Below are positions 10,770 to 23,195 of a stretch of DNA of 64,000 bases, piece after piece. The DNA lies in contig VDFB02018328.1 of assembly GCA_007258455.2 (NCBI GenBank), positions 215,279 to 279,278 on the forward strand, given 5' to 3'. Made by a program: the position numbers and the translations under genes. How positions within the stretch are numbered: position 1 is the stretch's first letter; each line of letters begins with the position of its first letter. A model generated the notes under the pieces. The model was not told the DNA's origin. It saw only the letters and a program-made list of their open reading frames with translations, and did not search any database. The DNA comes from Sequoia sempervirens (taxonomy: Eukaryota; Streptophyta; Pinopsida; Cupressales; Cupressaceae).

Positions 10770-13700
10770 GAGCACCAAAATGTATCACAAATACATAGTG
10801 ACAAGCTCCAACTTGGATCACATACATAGTGGAAAGCTCTACATACATCCTATACATAATGGTTGATTAACACATCACAATGACTGATTGACTAACACAT
10901 CAAAATGGCTAACACACATGTCCATAATGCATCCCAGATAGAAAGAATATCTATGCATTATGCACTACATCGTGTGTCCTATCCTTTCCTCTAGTCTGTT
11001 GCACTATTGGACAAATGCGAAGAGGATTTGATGCATCCCATACTACACCGCAGGTCCGTCCTCAACCCACATGGGTAAGTATATAGTCTGAAAATTGGGA
11101 AGTGGATTCGATGTACCCATACTACACCGCGGGTGCATCCACCATCCCAAGGTTTTCCCCAAGTAGTGAACCTACCAAACCTAGTGGATTATGACTTCAA
11201 TCACCTATAGGCCACCAAAAACAAGTTTGTCCACCCAAGAAAAAGTAGATCCCAACATATACCACCTTGTGGCCTTAGTGGTATTGTCAGCTATCTTCTT
11301 CACAATCCCAGGTAACACTTGGCATCAGTCACTTCCATGCTTATAGTACTAGCCAGTGAACCCTCACAATACGTGGTTAGCCCTAGATTACCATTACCTG
11401 CACAAATGGGTACCTACCCATGCAACAACTACGGTCGTATCATAACTAGGGTAGCCTGCTACCTTCACCTTCGTGAACTAGGTGAATGATGACTAATCCC
11501 TAGGAGTAGCCTAGATATCGGTCATTGGCATGGTCCAATGACTACCTGTCACTGCTCAAATATTCTGGAGGTTCACTCTTGGGCGGATCATACATAACAT
11601 GAGTCATAATCAAAATCAATAGATGCACGAGACTATATAGAAAGACCTCTATATATGGATTTATATTACATAGACACATAATAGGTACATTGAACCAACA
11701 TGTGATGGACTCTACCCGACATTGATGTACTTTACCCAACATATACATATAATCAAATACCCATTATATAGTAGTTAAATTCTTTACTTCATTATGTTTC
11801 AGATAAGCTTATTATGTATTAAATACAAGTTATTAAATTCCCTTAACGTGATCATACGTATTCGATACCCATTTTAGCCTCAACTGAAGCTTACTGTGGA
11901 GCAAAGGTCAAACCATTGAGGAACAATCCCAACATCTAGGAGTTATCCCCCCTAGACCCCCCTACAGACTTGAGGTCATAGGGACATCCTTCGCCCAAGG
12001 ACCGCCTATGTTTCTACTTCTAAATAGATCAAAGTCACACGTAGTTCTCCTCACATAGTCTCTCAAGGATACCTATACACCAGGTTCCCACAACCTAAGG
12101 TTTCATCAATGTTTCTCTTCCATTATTAATGCTTATCAACAATTATGAAAACCTATATAATTTAACAACCCATACAATAACACCTTTAAGGATATTAATC
12201 TCGACCAACTTGAATGTCCTCAGGTTAGTCTTCTCAACATAGGGGTTAGGCTTATTGTACAACACTAATCTACCTTAGTTCACACAAACCCATTAGAAGT
12301 CACTTCCATTTGAGATTCATAAAAATAGGTTTAATATTGAGCGTTTTCTATTTGAGGGTATGGTAAATAAGTAACTTTTAGTCATATAAAATCCCTTATT
12401 CCCAATATCCAAATACCATTCTTAGGTTTATTTACATACTTCATTTGGTAGTTAGCATTCCCAAACTTCCCTTTTCTAGCAATAGACATGAAATCAACAT
12501 GTATCAGGTATAATATTTTGACCTTGAATAAGGTTTCTAACTTAAACATTTTGAGAACTTTTAATTCCACAAGACTAAACCGTAAACAAGGTACTATTAA
12601 ATATTTGACCCATTTGCAAAAATTATCATGGAATGTTTCATAGATAAATATTGATCATCTAAACATATTTAATGGTTCTAAGTATTTGAGAAACATTTAA
12701 TAATAAAATACTACACATCCCATATATGGAAGTCACAATTGAAGAACTCAAATGATACTCAACACAACGCCTTGTAGGAGTATTTATAACTATTCCAACC
12801 ATGTATTCCAATTTAAAAAACCTATATCATGATACTTCCATCCAATTACGTCAAGATTGAACCTAATCACCAATATCATTCCTAATCCAACTATAACATC
12901 CCAAGGTTTCGTTTATACTGATTATAGAAACACACATACTTTTATTGCACTCCTAATGATATTGAAGACAACAAGTCTTATGATTAAGTAGTTGATACTT
13001 ATTGTTAATAGTGACCACAATGATATAATTATACCACATAGCTCATCCCAACCTCTTAATTTTCCTTAGGAAAGAGCTACATGCAATCAAATGACATAAC
13101 TCATTGTGTTATTTTTCAAGTAATATATTTTAAGGAAATGAGATTAGATTAATATATTTATTCAAGTGTCCCCTCCCCTACTTATATTATTAAGTAATAG
13201 TAGCAAGCCCTAGTTACTCATTACATATGTTCCAATACAAAGAACATTCAATCACATTATTTGATTTATCAATGCTCAGATCATATATACTAACATCATT
13301 TTTAAGGAGCAATGACCTATATAATTTTGTGGTTTAACACCATAGAATTTCTTCTTGATTTACACATGCATTTGCATATTAGTATTAAGAAACATAGGGA
13401 TATTAAGTGTTCCCTAATTCATCTGAGTAAAGATATGATTTTACCCTATTCATATATGCTATACTATTTTGCAAATCCTTTTATCATAAATATCCTTAAT
13501 TTCAAATGACCGACTATGTTACTTTTACTCACTAACCATCTTGGTATTCTTTGTTTGTCTTTTCATACAATATGCTAATTCTAATTTATTTATAACATAA
13601 AGGGATACATATGATTGCCAAAATATTGAGAAGTATGCTTATTAGCCTTAAAATAAAACAAAAACATAAATATAAATTGCTTATCTGTCAAAGTTGATCA

Positions 13701-14805
13701 CATATTCTATGTAGTAGCATAATCCCAGTGGACAAATATTTCACAAAACATCTCTAGAGAACCTAAGTCTCTAGGGATGATGATGAAGTCAATTTCCACT
13801 GTACATGTTGGTATTAGCTCTGAGGGTGGACTAGATAGGAAGAAGGTAGTCAAATGTTGTGTAAAATGGATTTTACTCTTTCTAGCTACTTTTGTTTGAT
13901 AGTTTCTATGACCTTTTAATGAATTCGTATAGGCAGTCATGGTTGGTGAAAAATAAATCAAAGAAATGCCCCTTGCCTTAGTCACACTCAACTCTCAAAC
14001 GTGGCTCCAATGTATCTCCAATCAACTTTTAGATTCTCTCCCTCTCTTCTCTTTTCCCTCTGAAATAATGTATGTAAAATTATTTTAGCCTTTATGCCTT
14101 CATGGATGTCCATACTCTGTTCCAAAGTTCTCATTTTAGCATGTGTAGCAAGGATATGAGCAACATCCATGAAATTTGAAATTACACTTGCTACTTGCAA
14201 TTTCTTCAAAGTTTTTAAAACATTTTAAACTAATCCATTTTGTCAACCCCTACTCCTCCTCATCATTCCCACATGTCCTATCTCCTTCCCATTTATTTTC
14301 AATGCTCACTCTTCCTCCCATCCCAAATTCACCAATATTTTCTTTCCCTTTCTCATGCAATTTCATTGCCTTTCTTTCCACCTAATCTTGCATTCCTCTG
14401 CATCTCTCTCTCTCTCTCTCACATGTTCAAAACTGGGTGTCTCTTCCTTGAGCTCTCTTGTTGCCTCTTTGTTCTCACTCCCCCACAACTTCCTCTGCTC
14501 TCTTCCCCTCCATTTTTCTCCTAAAGGAAAAGCTTGAATCTATAGAATGAGGGGCCACAGGGTTTTGAAGATTTCTAGACATGTCTTGCATAATTCCACT
14601 ACACATTGAAAAGGGTGCCATGCTCCCCCATTTCCTTTTGTCCTCCCCATTTAATGCCTATGAATAGGCCCATATCGTAGGCCATGCTTTATTAAATAAT
14701 TTTTTGACTCATTCACTTGGTCTCTTTTGTTGTTCCCATTGCCATTTTTATTTATTTATTTATTTATTTTTTCCCATTCCTATCATTGATCATGGGGATG
14801 TGACA
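10770..14805 (-). repeat. Element C 3' LTR (copy 1)
   Basis: Collinear with 44136-45618 and then 58740-60749, ending in ggggatgtgaca before a polypurine tract. Compared with the other copy it lacks the left 0.8-kb part. It carries two extra stretches (about 13800-14130 and 14280-14535), one with a TC microsatellite near 14402. The site that received element F in the other copy is intact here (taggctta, 12247-12254). No open frame looks coding; small shared frames such as 11542-11748 reflect LTR homology only. Confidence 0.75.
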
Positions 14806-14820
14806 TTCTTCCCCCCTTGG
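14806..14820 (-). other. Polypurine tract of element C
   Basis: On the minus strand this reads CCAAGGGGGGAAGAA directly before the LTR start TGTCACATCC. In LTR retrotransposons this RNase H-resistant tract primes plus-strand DNA synthesis. It identifies the left LTR as the 3' LTR. Confidence 0.8.
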
Positions 14821-15606
14821 GATAAGCTGTCTTGGCTTATTAGAGAGTTAGATTTGTTAATTTCATCAAAATTTTGGGTTACTAACCAAGTTAATTTCTA
14901 ATGATTTCCTTGTCCCTACCTCTCAAGTGGTTGCATTTTTCCTAATTTAACCAATTTGGAATATTTTTTATAAGATTTAAGAGGGTTCATACTAAAATAT
15001 ACCCTTAAGTAATCATTTTTCTTAATCCAATCATCCATTACGAGTTTAGGGGTTAATATTTCTTAAAATAAATCTATATTATACCATTGGGTACATAATT
15101 TACCAATTAATATTTATAAGTTATTGACATACCATGCATCAAGAACTACTTTTCACCATTAAGTATTAAGGTAGTCACAACCTACCCATTCAAATATACA
15201 CCCTCAACTCTTGGCATTTTATGTTCTTGGCATTTCATGTTTATACCTTGAGAGATATTTTTGTAATACTCTTAATTAAGCAATAATATTTTCTCCATAA
15301 CAAGGGGTGAAGTTAAATCCAACAAGTGAGTTAGGGGAAATAACAATCATCAAATTCCTTAAACTTTCATTACACATTCTAATTTTCATTTACAACTCAT
15401 ATGTCAAAATTTCCTTGTTCACCCATCTAGGTACTCTTGGTTATGACTAGCCATATGTTCTCACAAGATTAAAAGTACATTAAGATATTCAAAACCATTA
15501 TGTACATATCAAGTGACCAACTCGGTTCTGGTCGGGCAGTAGTGTAAGACAACATACTTAACCCAAAGTCAAGTGAGCCTTAAAGGTCCAACATTTGAAC
15601 CTGGTT
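14821..15606 (-). other. Element C interior, no coding capacity seen
   Basis: AT-rich sequence of about 790 bp between polypurine tract and primer site. No frame of convincing length or recognisable motif. The element must have depended on proteins supplied by another element, or lost its genes by internal deletion. Confidence 0.6.
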
Positions 15607-15618
15607 GCTCTGATACCA
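15607..15618 (-). other. Primer-binding site of element C
   Basis: Minus strand TGGTATCAGAGC, the initiator tRNA-Met primer site, one base from the LTR edge tgtaaaatcc (15620). It fixes 15620 as the inner end of the 5' LTR. Confidence 0.85.
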
Positions 15619-15619
15619 A

Positions 15620-16417
15620 TGTAAAATCCCCATCTTGAGCACAACAATTTTTTTTTGCATTCACAACATCTACCAAATTAAATGATTGAGCACCTTCCAC
15701 AAAGCTTAGTAGTTTTAACTTCAATACTTCTCCATTCCCATGGTGGCATCAACTCATTATTGTCAATTATATGATTGCACAAAGAGTGTTAAGGTGCCAA
15801 GGTTAAGGTCTTTCCTAGACCTACAACCTAAGCCTCGAGGGTTCATGATGACCCTGCCTATGTATCCCCTCGTGGGAAATCAGAGGCTTCATAGTTTTCC
15901 CCATAATGACAAAGGGAGTTCAAAATATCCTTTTGTATGAGATCTATTATCTCACCTTTAACCCATAACTAAGTTAATTTTAGTACATGTAAGCTATCAA
16001 CTTAGTCAATTATAATATAATAATAACTACTTTTCCATCAAGTGTTGGGTCCATACCAATCATTACTAAACGTTAGTGTATAAACATTCATAATATCCAC
16101 AAGAGGTCATTCATATGTACCATAATATCAAAGATTATACACAATGGCTACCATGAATACCCCCATATACACAAGTTGATTAGCTCATACAAAGTACAAG
16201 TACAATAGTGACTGGATCAAACATATGTCACAAGTGCAACACTGACTAGATCATACATAGATCACAAGTATAATAGTGACTGGATCACACATATAGTACA
16301 AGTACATCACAAGTACAATCATAATTGTCACATTTGCACATTACAAGTACACTATGATGGTCTTATACACATATCATATTTACATTAATGATTGGCTCCA
16401 TCATATATCATAAATAC
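15620..16417 (-). repeat. Element C 5' LTR, segment 1 (with internal repeats)
   Basis: First piece of the split right-hand LTR, from the primer site to the element A insertion point. Its right part (about 16186-16330) holds degenerate repeats of about 47 bp of the type agtgactggatcacacatat and tcacaagtacaa. The last five bases, aatac, are duplicated at 44059-44063 on the far side of element A. Confidence 0.65.
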
Positions 16418-17880
16418 TGTTGATCATAAAAGCTTGTGCCTCTTTGAAAATATTATGGGAAATTCAGTGAATGGGGCACCAACTTGCACTTCACTGAATA
16501 CCTCCGGGGTTTTTATAGAAAGTCGGATCTTCTTTGGGGTTTGGAGAAAAGGGTGGAAGGAAATGTATATATAAAACATAAAAAATGGCGATGTGCCAAC
16601 ACTTTTACAACATTTCAAACCCAACCATTCCTATGATTGATATAATTAGACACAAAATTCCACAACCCTTCATTTTTGGAAAGAGAACAAACAAAAAAGG
16701 CTAACAGTAAGCACATTGTAGACTTTCAAATCCTTCTGTAGGTAGAGTTCATTAAGGTCCGATAAAACATAAAGATTTCTCGGGGTAACAAAAAAAAAAT
16801 TCAGAAATTGCATGAACTCTCTCTCCTAATACAAAATAATATGATAAAACAACAACCTTTTAGAAAAATAGAGAAGTCCAATGACATAATCCAGTTTTCA
16901 CAAGTTATTATTCTACTATACGAGCACAAAGCATAGAAATTAGCTACTTAAACTATTCAAATTCAGCTTGCAAGATACAGTGTTTCATTCAGAACAAACA
17001 CATAAAGAAAGAAAGTTTGATAAAGGCCATACATGCACAGTCTCAATGATTTCTTCTCAATAGTTTGTGCTTTAAATATCAAATTAACTTTAAAACAAAG
17101 GTCGGATGTTAATCCAATAATATTTTAATCCCTAAAAGATATAACATGCCAAAGAAAAGTAGTTCTACAACTTTACTCCTCAAAATAGTTCTTTATGCTA
17201 GAAAAACTAACAAAAAATTTCCTTGACAAAGGAAACTAAAACTTGGAATCCAACCCTTTCATCTATTGCCACTTCCCTTTTATAGCCGTAGAAAGAAGAA
17301 AATGCCGCCACAACACAAAACTAATCACTGCCAGGTGTTGGATTTTGATAGCACATGATTTGATCATAGATTCTTGGTTAAGTCACAATAATCTTTTCTC
17401 ATCAATTCTCAGCTGCTACATTAATGCTTTTACATATTTAGCAAAGATAGAGGTTTGTAAATGATCAAATACTAGAAACACAGCCTGACAAAAAAGGTCT
17501 AGTTGACCAATCACATCAACCAAAAGCATCGAATCAAAACTTCCATCCTGAAAACCAAGAAAAGAAAGAGGCCAGCAAGCTCCGACAAACTCCCAAAAGA
17601 TATCACTTCATAAGAAGCACAATCCGCTCGCAGTAAAGAGATGACGTGTCAAACAGATGAAAAATTTCAAGCTCATGAATATAGCCCCTTAGAAAATCTT
17701 TGATGATCCAACATGCATCCTGACTCTCTCCTGAAAGGAAGGTGAAAAATTAAAGTTGCACAGGCTCCATGTCGCACATTACGCACCTTTCTAATAACTC
17801 TACTTGAGTGTGGGAACATCCAAAATTGAAAACATTAAACAAGCCGAAAATCAAAACTATCAAAGAAAAAATGCTTCATA
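16418..17880 (-). repeat. Element A 3' LTR
   Basis: About 1.46 kb, homologous along its length to 42603-44058. It starts tgttgatcat and ends gcttcata, against gcttcaca in the other copy; the inner end has lost its canonical CA by one transition. Short open frames on both strands (for example 16392-16574) reflect no recognised protein. Confidence 0.85.
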
Positions 17881-17975
17881 GTTCTGGCAATTCACAGGGG
17901 GTCTTCACTTTAGGAGGCTCGAACATAAGCCTCTGGTAATTTTTGGAGTTTGAGGAAAGCGAAATGTTGTGCATC

Positions 17976-19135
17976 CTAGTCTGCATTAGTTGGTAGGATG
18001 AGAGTACAAATTTTCTTGTATGCTTGTTCTAGCTTGAAAAACTCTTTAAAAGAGACAAATCCGCATCTGGAAGAAACCACCCCAAGGTGATAATAGAGTC
18101 GAGAAAGAGGATAAATCTTGCACTCAATATCATCAGCCATGGGTATTGCACTTGAACCTGGGAGTTTTGCTAGATGTACTTCTATTTTTCTGCTTTCTTC
18201 AATTTCTAAGGCTTTCAATAGTTGTAAGGTAGGAATCTCTATGGAAATGGGTAAAAATACCTCTTTTCTATACACCAATTCATAAGGGGAAGTATTCAAA
18301 ATTTTCTTGGGAGTAATCCGGTCTACCCACATAGCAGCTTGTAGATGTTTGTGCCAATCCATTTATTGTTCCGACCTAATGCACTTGATTAACCTAATTA
18401 GGTTTTTGTTGGTTGATACTGCAAACCCATTCCCTTGTGGGTAGTAATTTGATGAAGTTTTAAGGAAAATCCCATGTCTGATGGAAAAATATGACATCCC
18501 TAATCCTACAAAAGCTCGGGCATTGTCGAATATGATGGTCTTGGGCGGGCCAAATCTCGCTACTAGCTCTTCAAGGAAATTGACAATTTCCCCCTCCATG
18601 GAATGTTTTAGGGCTACAACCTTCATCCGCCTTGTGAAGTAGTCAGTTTCTGTGAGGATTTCTGTCCAGTGCTAGAAATAGGATTTATCATTTCAATAAA
18701 ATCCAAACCCCATTGAGCAAAGGGTTCCTCAGTTATGATCGGGTTTAGGGGCAAAGAAAAATTATTTCTTTTCCCAACAAAATATTGGCACTAGGTACAC
18801 TTTTGCACCAAATGATGTGCTTCAGCAAACGTAAAACGCCAATAATATCCTGCACGCATTATTTTTAAAGTGATAGCCTTGGTAGAGAAATGTCCACCCT
18901 ATAGCCTATGATGCAATTCATCGAGAACTCTTTTCGCCCGTACCTTGTCTAGACATCGAAGTAGTACACCATCATAATTTCTCTTAAATAATACACCCTC
19001 AATTAATACATACCTAGTGCCTTGCAATTGGTAGTATCTTCTTCTATGAAGCAAAAGGCTAGTTGGGTAGTATCCCTTTTGCATATACTGTGTTCGATCA
19101 ACCACCCAAGATTTTTTGAACTCAAATTGGTTCAA
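17976..19135 (-). pseudogene. Element A integrase (broken)
   Basis: 19135-18899 carries the N-terminal zinc-binding approach (GTRYVLIEGVLFKRNYDG). The HHCC motif continues with stops to about 18790 (ELHHRL and later C..C). The core shows WGLDFIEMI (about 18700), IIFDNARAFVG (within 18626-18363) and SSNYYPQGNGFAVSTNK. In the last motif the family glutamate (QAE) is replaced by V, so the D,D-35-E triad is incomplete. 18362-17976 is the C-terminal part (ITPKKILNTSPYELVYRKEV). The family inserts the cDNA copy into the host chromosome. Frame changes and stops show decay. Confidence 0.8.
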
Positions 19136-19149
19136 GTAGACTTGATCGG

Positions 19150-20405
19150 TCTCTCTTTCAGCTTTGGGACTTGATTCCTATGCAATGTATTCACACATAC
19201 CTCTTCCCCAAACTAGATTGGTTGGTCTAATGTCCACATCATATTTTAGGATCTTGGTGATCCAATTTTCCCTCTTTTCTATTATCTCACCTTATGTGAT
19301 GTATTCCTGCACATTGGGATGTGCCATGAGAATAGTGATTTTGTTGGCTAACACAAAGTGTCAGAACTTCTTTAAGTTTTTCACAATGGTGAAAGCTTTC
19401 TTTTCTACAAATTTATACCTAGCTTCTTAACCTTTCAGTGTCCTCAAATGGAATGCAATAAGATGCTCCCCATTATCCCCCTTGCACTTCTGAGTGAGCA
19501 CCGAAGCTATACTGCATTGGCCATTGTACTCATAGAGTAGAAAGTCTTTGGAAAAATTTGGGTTGACCAACACTAGGGCTGTGGAGATGGCTATATTTAG
19601 CTGCTCAAAAGCTGCTTTTCCTTTGGGGGTCCACTTGAAAAGAAGATTCTTTTTAAGCATCAACATAATTGGTCTTGCAATTCCTACAAAATCTGATATG
19701 AATCTGCTGACAAAATTGATATTCCCTAGAAAATATTGTAGTCCTTTTTGGTTTACTAGAAGAGGTAATTCCATTATAGATATGACCCTTTCAGGGTCTA
19801 TTTCTATTCCCTCCTTTTATACTACAAAGCTGAGGAGCTTACCTTGAGGTACTCTAAAAATATTTTTTTTCGGATTTAAAGAAATCCTGAACTGTTGGCT
19901 TTTCATAAAAATATTCTCTAGATGATTGAAGTGATCGTCTTTTGATTTTGAAAAGACCGTTAGGTCATCCAAATATATTAGGATAATCAGGTTGATCAAT
20001 CCCTTGAAAGAAATATCCATTTCTCATTGAAAATTTTCACCAACATTGGAAAGTATGAACGACATCTTTGAGTATGCAAACATTCCCCACTTAGTGGTAA
20101 GCATTGTCTTATGTTGGTCGACTTCCTTCACATAGACTTGATTACATCCTGAGAAACCATCTAGCAAAGAGAACATCTCCAATCTGGCCATAGTCTACAA
20201 GATCTGATCCATCAATGGCAAGGGGTAATGCTCTTTTAACGAGGCCTTCTTCAAGTCTGAAAAATCAACACAAAGCCAAATATCACTGTTCTTTTTTCAA
20301 ACTGGAACTAGATTCGATACCCAGGTAGAATGTTTGACAGGGTATTTGATCTTTGACTTGACCAGTTTGGTTAGCTCTTGTGCCATCAATGCTTTGACCT
20401 TCAGG
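19150..20405 (-). pseudogene. Element A reverse transcriptase and native RNase H (broken)
   Basis: RT motifs in order: IKYPVKHSTWVSNLVPV, DFSDLKKASLKEHYPLP, MFSLLDGFSGCNQVYV, then LIILIYLDDLTVFSKSKDDH with the catalytic YLDD (20020-19817). The thumb and connection follow in 19774-19427 (LGNINFVSRFISDFVG, LLFKWTPKGKAAFEQL). That part leads into the native Ty3 RNase H (SKDFLLYEYNGQCSIASVLTQK), which continues with stops to about 19150. At least four stops interrupt the RT. Neighbours: the extra RNase H upstream and integrase downstream. Confidence 0.85.
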
Positions 20406-20645
20406 TTGACTGGCCTTTGCTTCTATCAGATAGGTTTAGATCCTTCTGCCAAGTCCATGGTATGTTGAATTATGCCTGGGTCATAACCTCTCAGATCATC
20501 ATAGGTCTAGGCGATAAGTCTATCATATTTAAAACATAGATCCTTCAGTCTTTTCTTGTCCTTGTGAGGAACTTCCCTTCCAACTTTCAACTTTCTACTT
20601 GGTCAGATTGGAAATTGGCTCAAATTGTGAGCCAATAGAAGTCAT

Positions 20646-21002
20646 CTAATCAACAACACTATTTTGAGATCGAGGAATAACTTGTATATTGAAAGCTTTG
20701 AAGCTCTTGATAAGATCCCAAACTTGATGTCTGTATGACTTTATGCCTGTGTTTTTTGCAGTTGCTTGTCAGAGGACCTAGCTCACCACTAGCTCTGAAT
20801 CTTTGAAAGCTTGTATTCTCCTTGTGCCGATCCACTTTTCAAGAATCAACCTATGAACCAAGGCTTCATATTCGTCATCATTATTGGAAAATGAGAACTG
20901 AAAATGGTAAGCTTTGAGGGTTTCTGATCCTATCAAAGACACTAGTTAAACACCTGCTCCAAAGCCAGCTTTGCACTTAGTGCGATCAAAATACAGGGTC
21001 CA
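20646..21002 (-). pseudogene. Element A additional RNase H, upstream of RT
   Basis: In one frame, with four stops, the sequence reads WTLYFDRTKCKAGFGAGV, NNDDEYEALVHRL, IQAFKDSELVV and IPRSQNSVVD. That is the D, E, D, D pattern of RNase H1/archaeal-type domains (D in YFD, E in EYEAL, D in KDS, D in VVD). Tat-lineage Ty3 elements are known to carry such an extra RNase H, usually after the native one, as in element B in this window. Here it lies between protease and RT. It is broken, and orthology to the aRNH of other Tat elements is inferred from motif likeness only. Confidence 0.7.
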
Positions 21003-21035
21003 TAGATGATTATCACCCAGATCATCACATTCCTC

Positions 21036-21554
21036 TCAATCCTTCATTAATTTTGGAAAGACCCGATCATCATCAAAAATCACATAGGTGCCTAGCCCTA
21101 TTGCATGGAAGTTTTTGAATGGATTAGATTCAATGAATTGGTTGAGTAGCACCTCTTCTTCGGGAGTCCGATCACTTGTATCTTCTTCATCTTCCAACAT
21201 TTCTACACAATATCTCTCTTGTTGAGAGATGGAGGTATGTGCCACATCAAAGCACAAGACCACATTGTCCACAATGTGTTTAGGATGCAAAGATTCAGAA
21301 AAAATTTTCATCTTTGCCCCATGCTTCATTCCTAATATTAAGTGGGACCAGTCGATTTGGTGGGACTAGTTGAGCACTAAGTATCCACCAAGCTTTGCAG
21401 TGAAATCTCTTGAAAGAAACATTCTAAAGACTAGAGAAATTTCTATCACTACTATTTCTTGTGTGACTATTTGGTTGGACATGAGAAGAGGGTCGAAGAT
21501 AGATTCTTTATTTGACCAACAGTTAGAACCTTCTTCCCATATAGTTGCATGATT
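21036..21554 (-). pseudogene. Element A protease, C-terminal part, and linker
   Basis: This reads on directly from the protease fragment at 40276-40499 once element B is removed: the joined codons run in frame through the sequence ending LEKG and starting IMQLYGKK. It continues with FTAKLGGYLVL-like residues, typical of the end of Tat-type retropepsins, then SHLILGMKHGAKMKIFSESL and an acidic linker (EDEEDTSDRTPEEE, 21329-21036) leading to the extra RNase H. Stops occur near 21380 and 21470. Confidence 0.7.
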
Positions 21555-21559
21555 CCTTT

Positions 21560-22810
21560 TGTAACTAAGGGTAAATTTTGGATTAGTTTATCAATCAATA
21601 AAGCATATAAAATAAACCCAAAGACCTATCGAGTACAAAGGAAATTAAACAATAAAACAATTATACCTGTTTCTCGAATTTTCCATGATTGCCTCCATAG
21701 TACCTTCTAGCTTGCTGGCTGATGTGTTGCCCTCATATTCGACATGGGAGCAACCTTTGACGAAGTCCTACACCAAGTTTTGAAGGATTTGATCAAAATC
21801 TAATGCCCATGCCTAAATGACTAAGAATGTCTATGCCTAAAATGTCTAAAACCTAATGAAATTTTCCAATAGTTGTTGCAATTGCTATGACGGATCTAAG
21901 TGTGCAAGTTGTTAAGTATGCAAAGCATCTAGGTGTAATCGAGAAATGAGAGGAAAATGGCATTTTATAGAAAATGCCATTTTGAATGGATGGGTGAGAT
22001 TGACTTCTGACTAAGACCTAAAATAAGGGGCCTAGATTAAATCTGAGAATCCCTAATTAGGGTTAGGGAAAAATCATTGATCAAACGGTCAAGATGTCAT
22101 CTTAGAGAATCGAATCAGCGGTGGAGAATAAATGAGGAAATTGATTTGAAAATAAAGATTTTTGAAAATGAAGAAGATAAAGACCAGACTGAAGATCAGT
22201 TTTGGAAGGATCAAGAACCTGCCCGATCACTTGTCTTCCGGAGGAAAGTTACCAATTTGGAATTAAATTAATTCCAAATGTGAATTTTAGTGAAATAATA
22301 AATAATCAATTATCAGATTATTTACCAAAATGAGCCGACAGTTAAGAATGAGATGACATTTTAAATATTTTAATTTATTTAAAATGAGAGGAATATCAAA
22401 TTTGGCAATTAAATAATTAAATTTAATTATTTAATTTAGCAGAGTAAGACTAATTAAATAAATTAATCAATTTATTTAATTATGACAATTAGTGACATAT
22501 TAAATAAATAAATAAAACTTATTTATTTAATAATCAGGAAGAAATAAATGCAGAAAGGTAATTAAATAAATTAAGAAATTTATTTAATTAAGGGAAGACC
22601 TAGACAATTAATGATGTATTTAATAAATAAATAAAATTTATTCATTTAATAATCATGAAGAATGAAAGGACATGAATTAATTAAATAATTATGAATTATT
22701 TAATCAATAGTCGAATGTGGACCAAGGACATAATTAAATGTCACAATTATGCTAGGACGAAAGTGGTAAAAATGAAGCTTGCAGGCCTAGGTCATTTTTA
22801 GGTGTCTGCA
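21560..22810 (-). repeat. Element B 3' LTR
   Basis: 1251 bp. Nearly identical to 39048-40275 apart from short indels. It contains AT-rich palindromic stretches (attaaataaattaatcaattt types, about 22430-22710). The polypurine tract follows immediately. No promoter box was confidently recognised. Confidence 0.92.
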
Positions 22811-22825
22811 TTTTGCCCCTCTTTG
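22811..22825 (-). other. Polypurine tract of element B
   Basis: On the minus strand AAAGAGGGGCAAAA lies directly before the 3' LTR start TGCAGACACC. It identifies 21560-22810 as the 3' LTR. Confidence 0.85.
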
Positions 22826-23195
22826 TCATAATGTTGCATGTTGCATTGTGACAAAGAAAATAAGTCAAAGTCATGCCCCAGTGAAGGTATGGAGTATCAA
22901 TGCCCCCTCGGGAAATTTTTCAAATTTTGGGTCGGCAGAAGAAAAATTTGTAAAGGGTCCCGATAAGTCAATTTGATGACCAGAGAAACAATGGTGCAGT
23001 CAGTTTTGGATTGTGACATGTTTAAGACAACCCATGGGGTGGTCAAATTTGGTCAAATGAGCCTCCAGTTATAACCCACTTGACAAATGTCATTTTGACT
23101 TTATAAATAAGTTGACAAAGGGGTAAAAGTCAATTCATTCTTACTATTCACCTTGTGAATTTTGAGAGCTCAGAGTGAAGAGGACAGTAGTGACA

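Noticed and set aside
11542..11748. Frame shared with 44911-45129 (HVMYDPPKSEP), possible LTR-encoded protein
   Set aside because: The two frames lie in homologous positions of the element C LTR copies, and many differences change the amino acid. No sign of selection.
14176..14537. Three overlapping Ser/Leu/Pro-rich frames
   Set aside because: Arise from a C/T-rich stretch with a TC microsatellite in the LTR; no domain, and absent from the other LTR copy.
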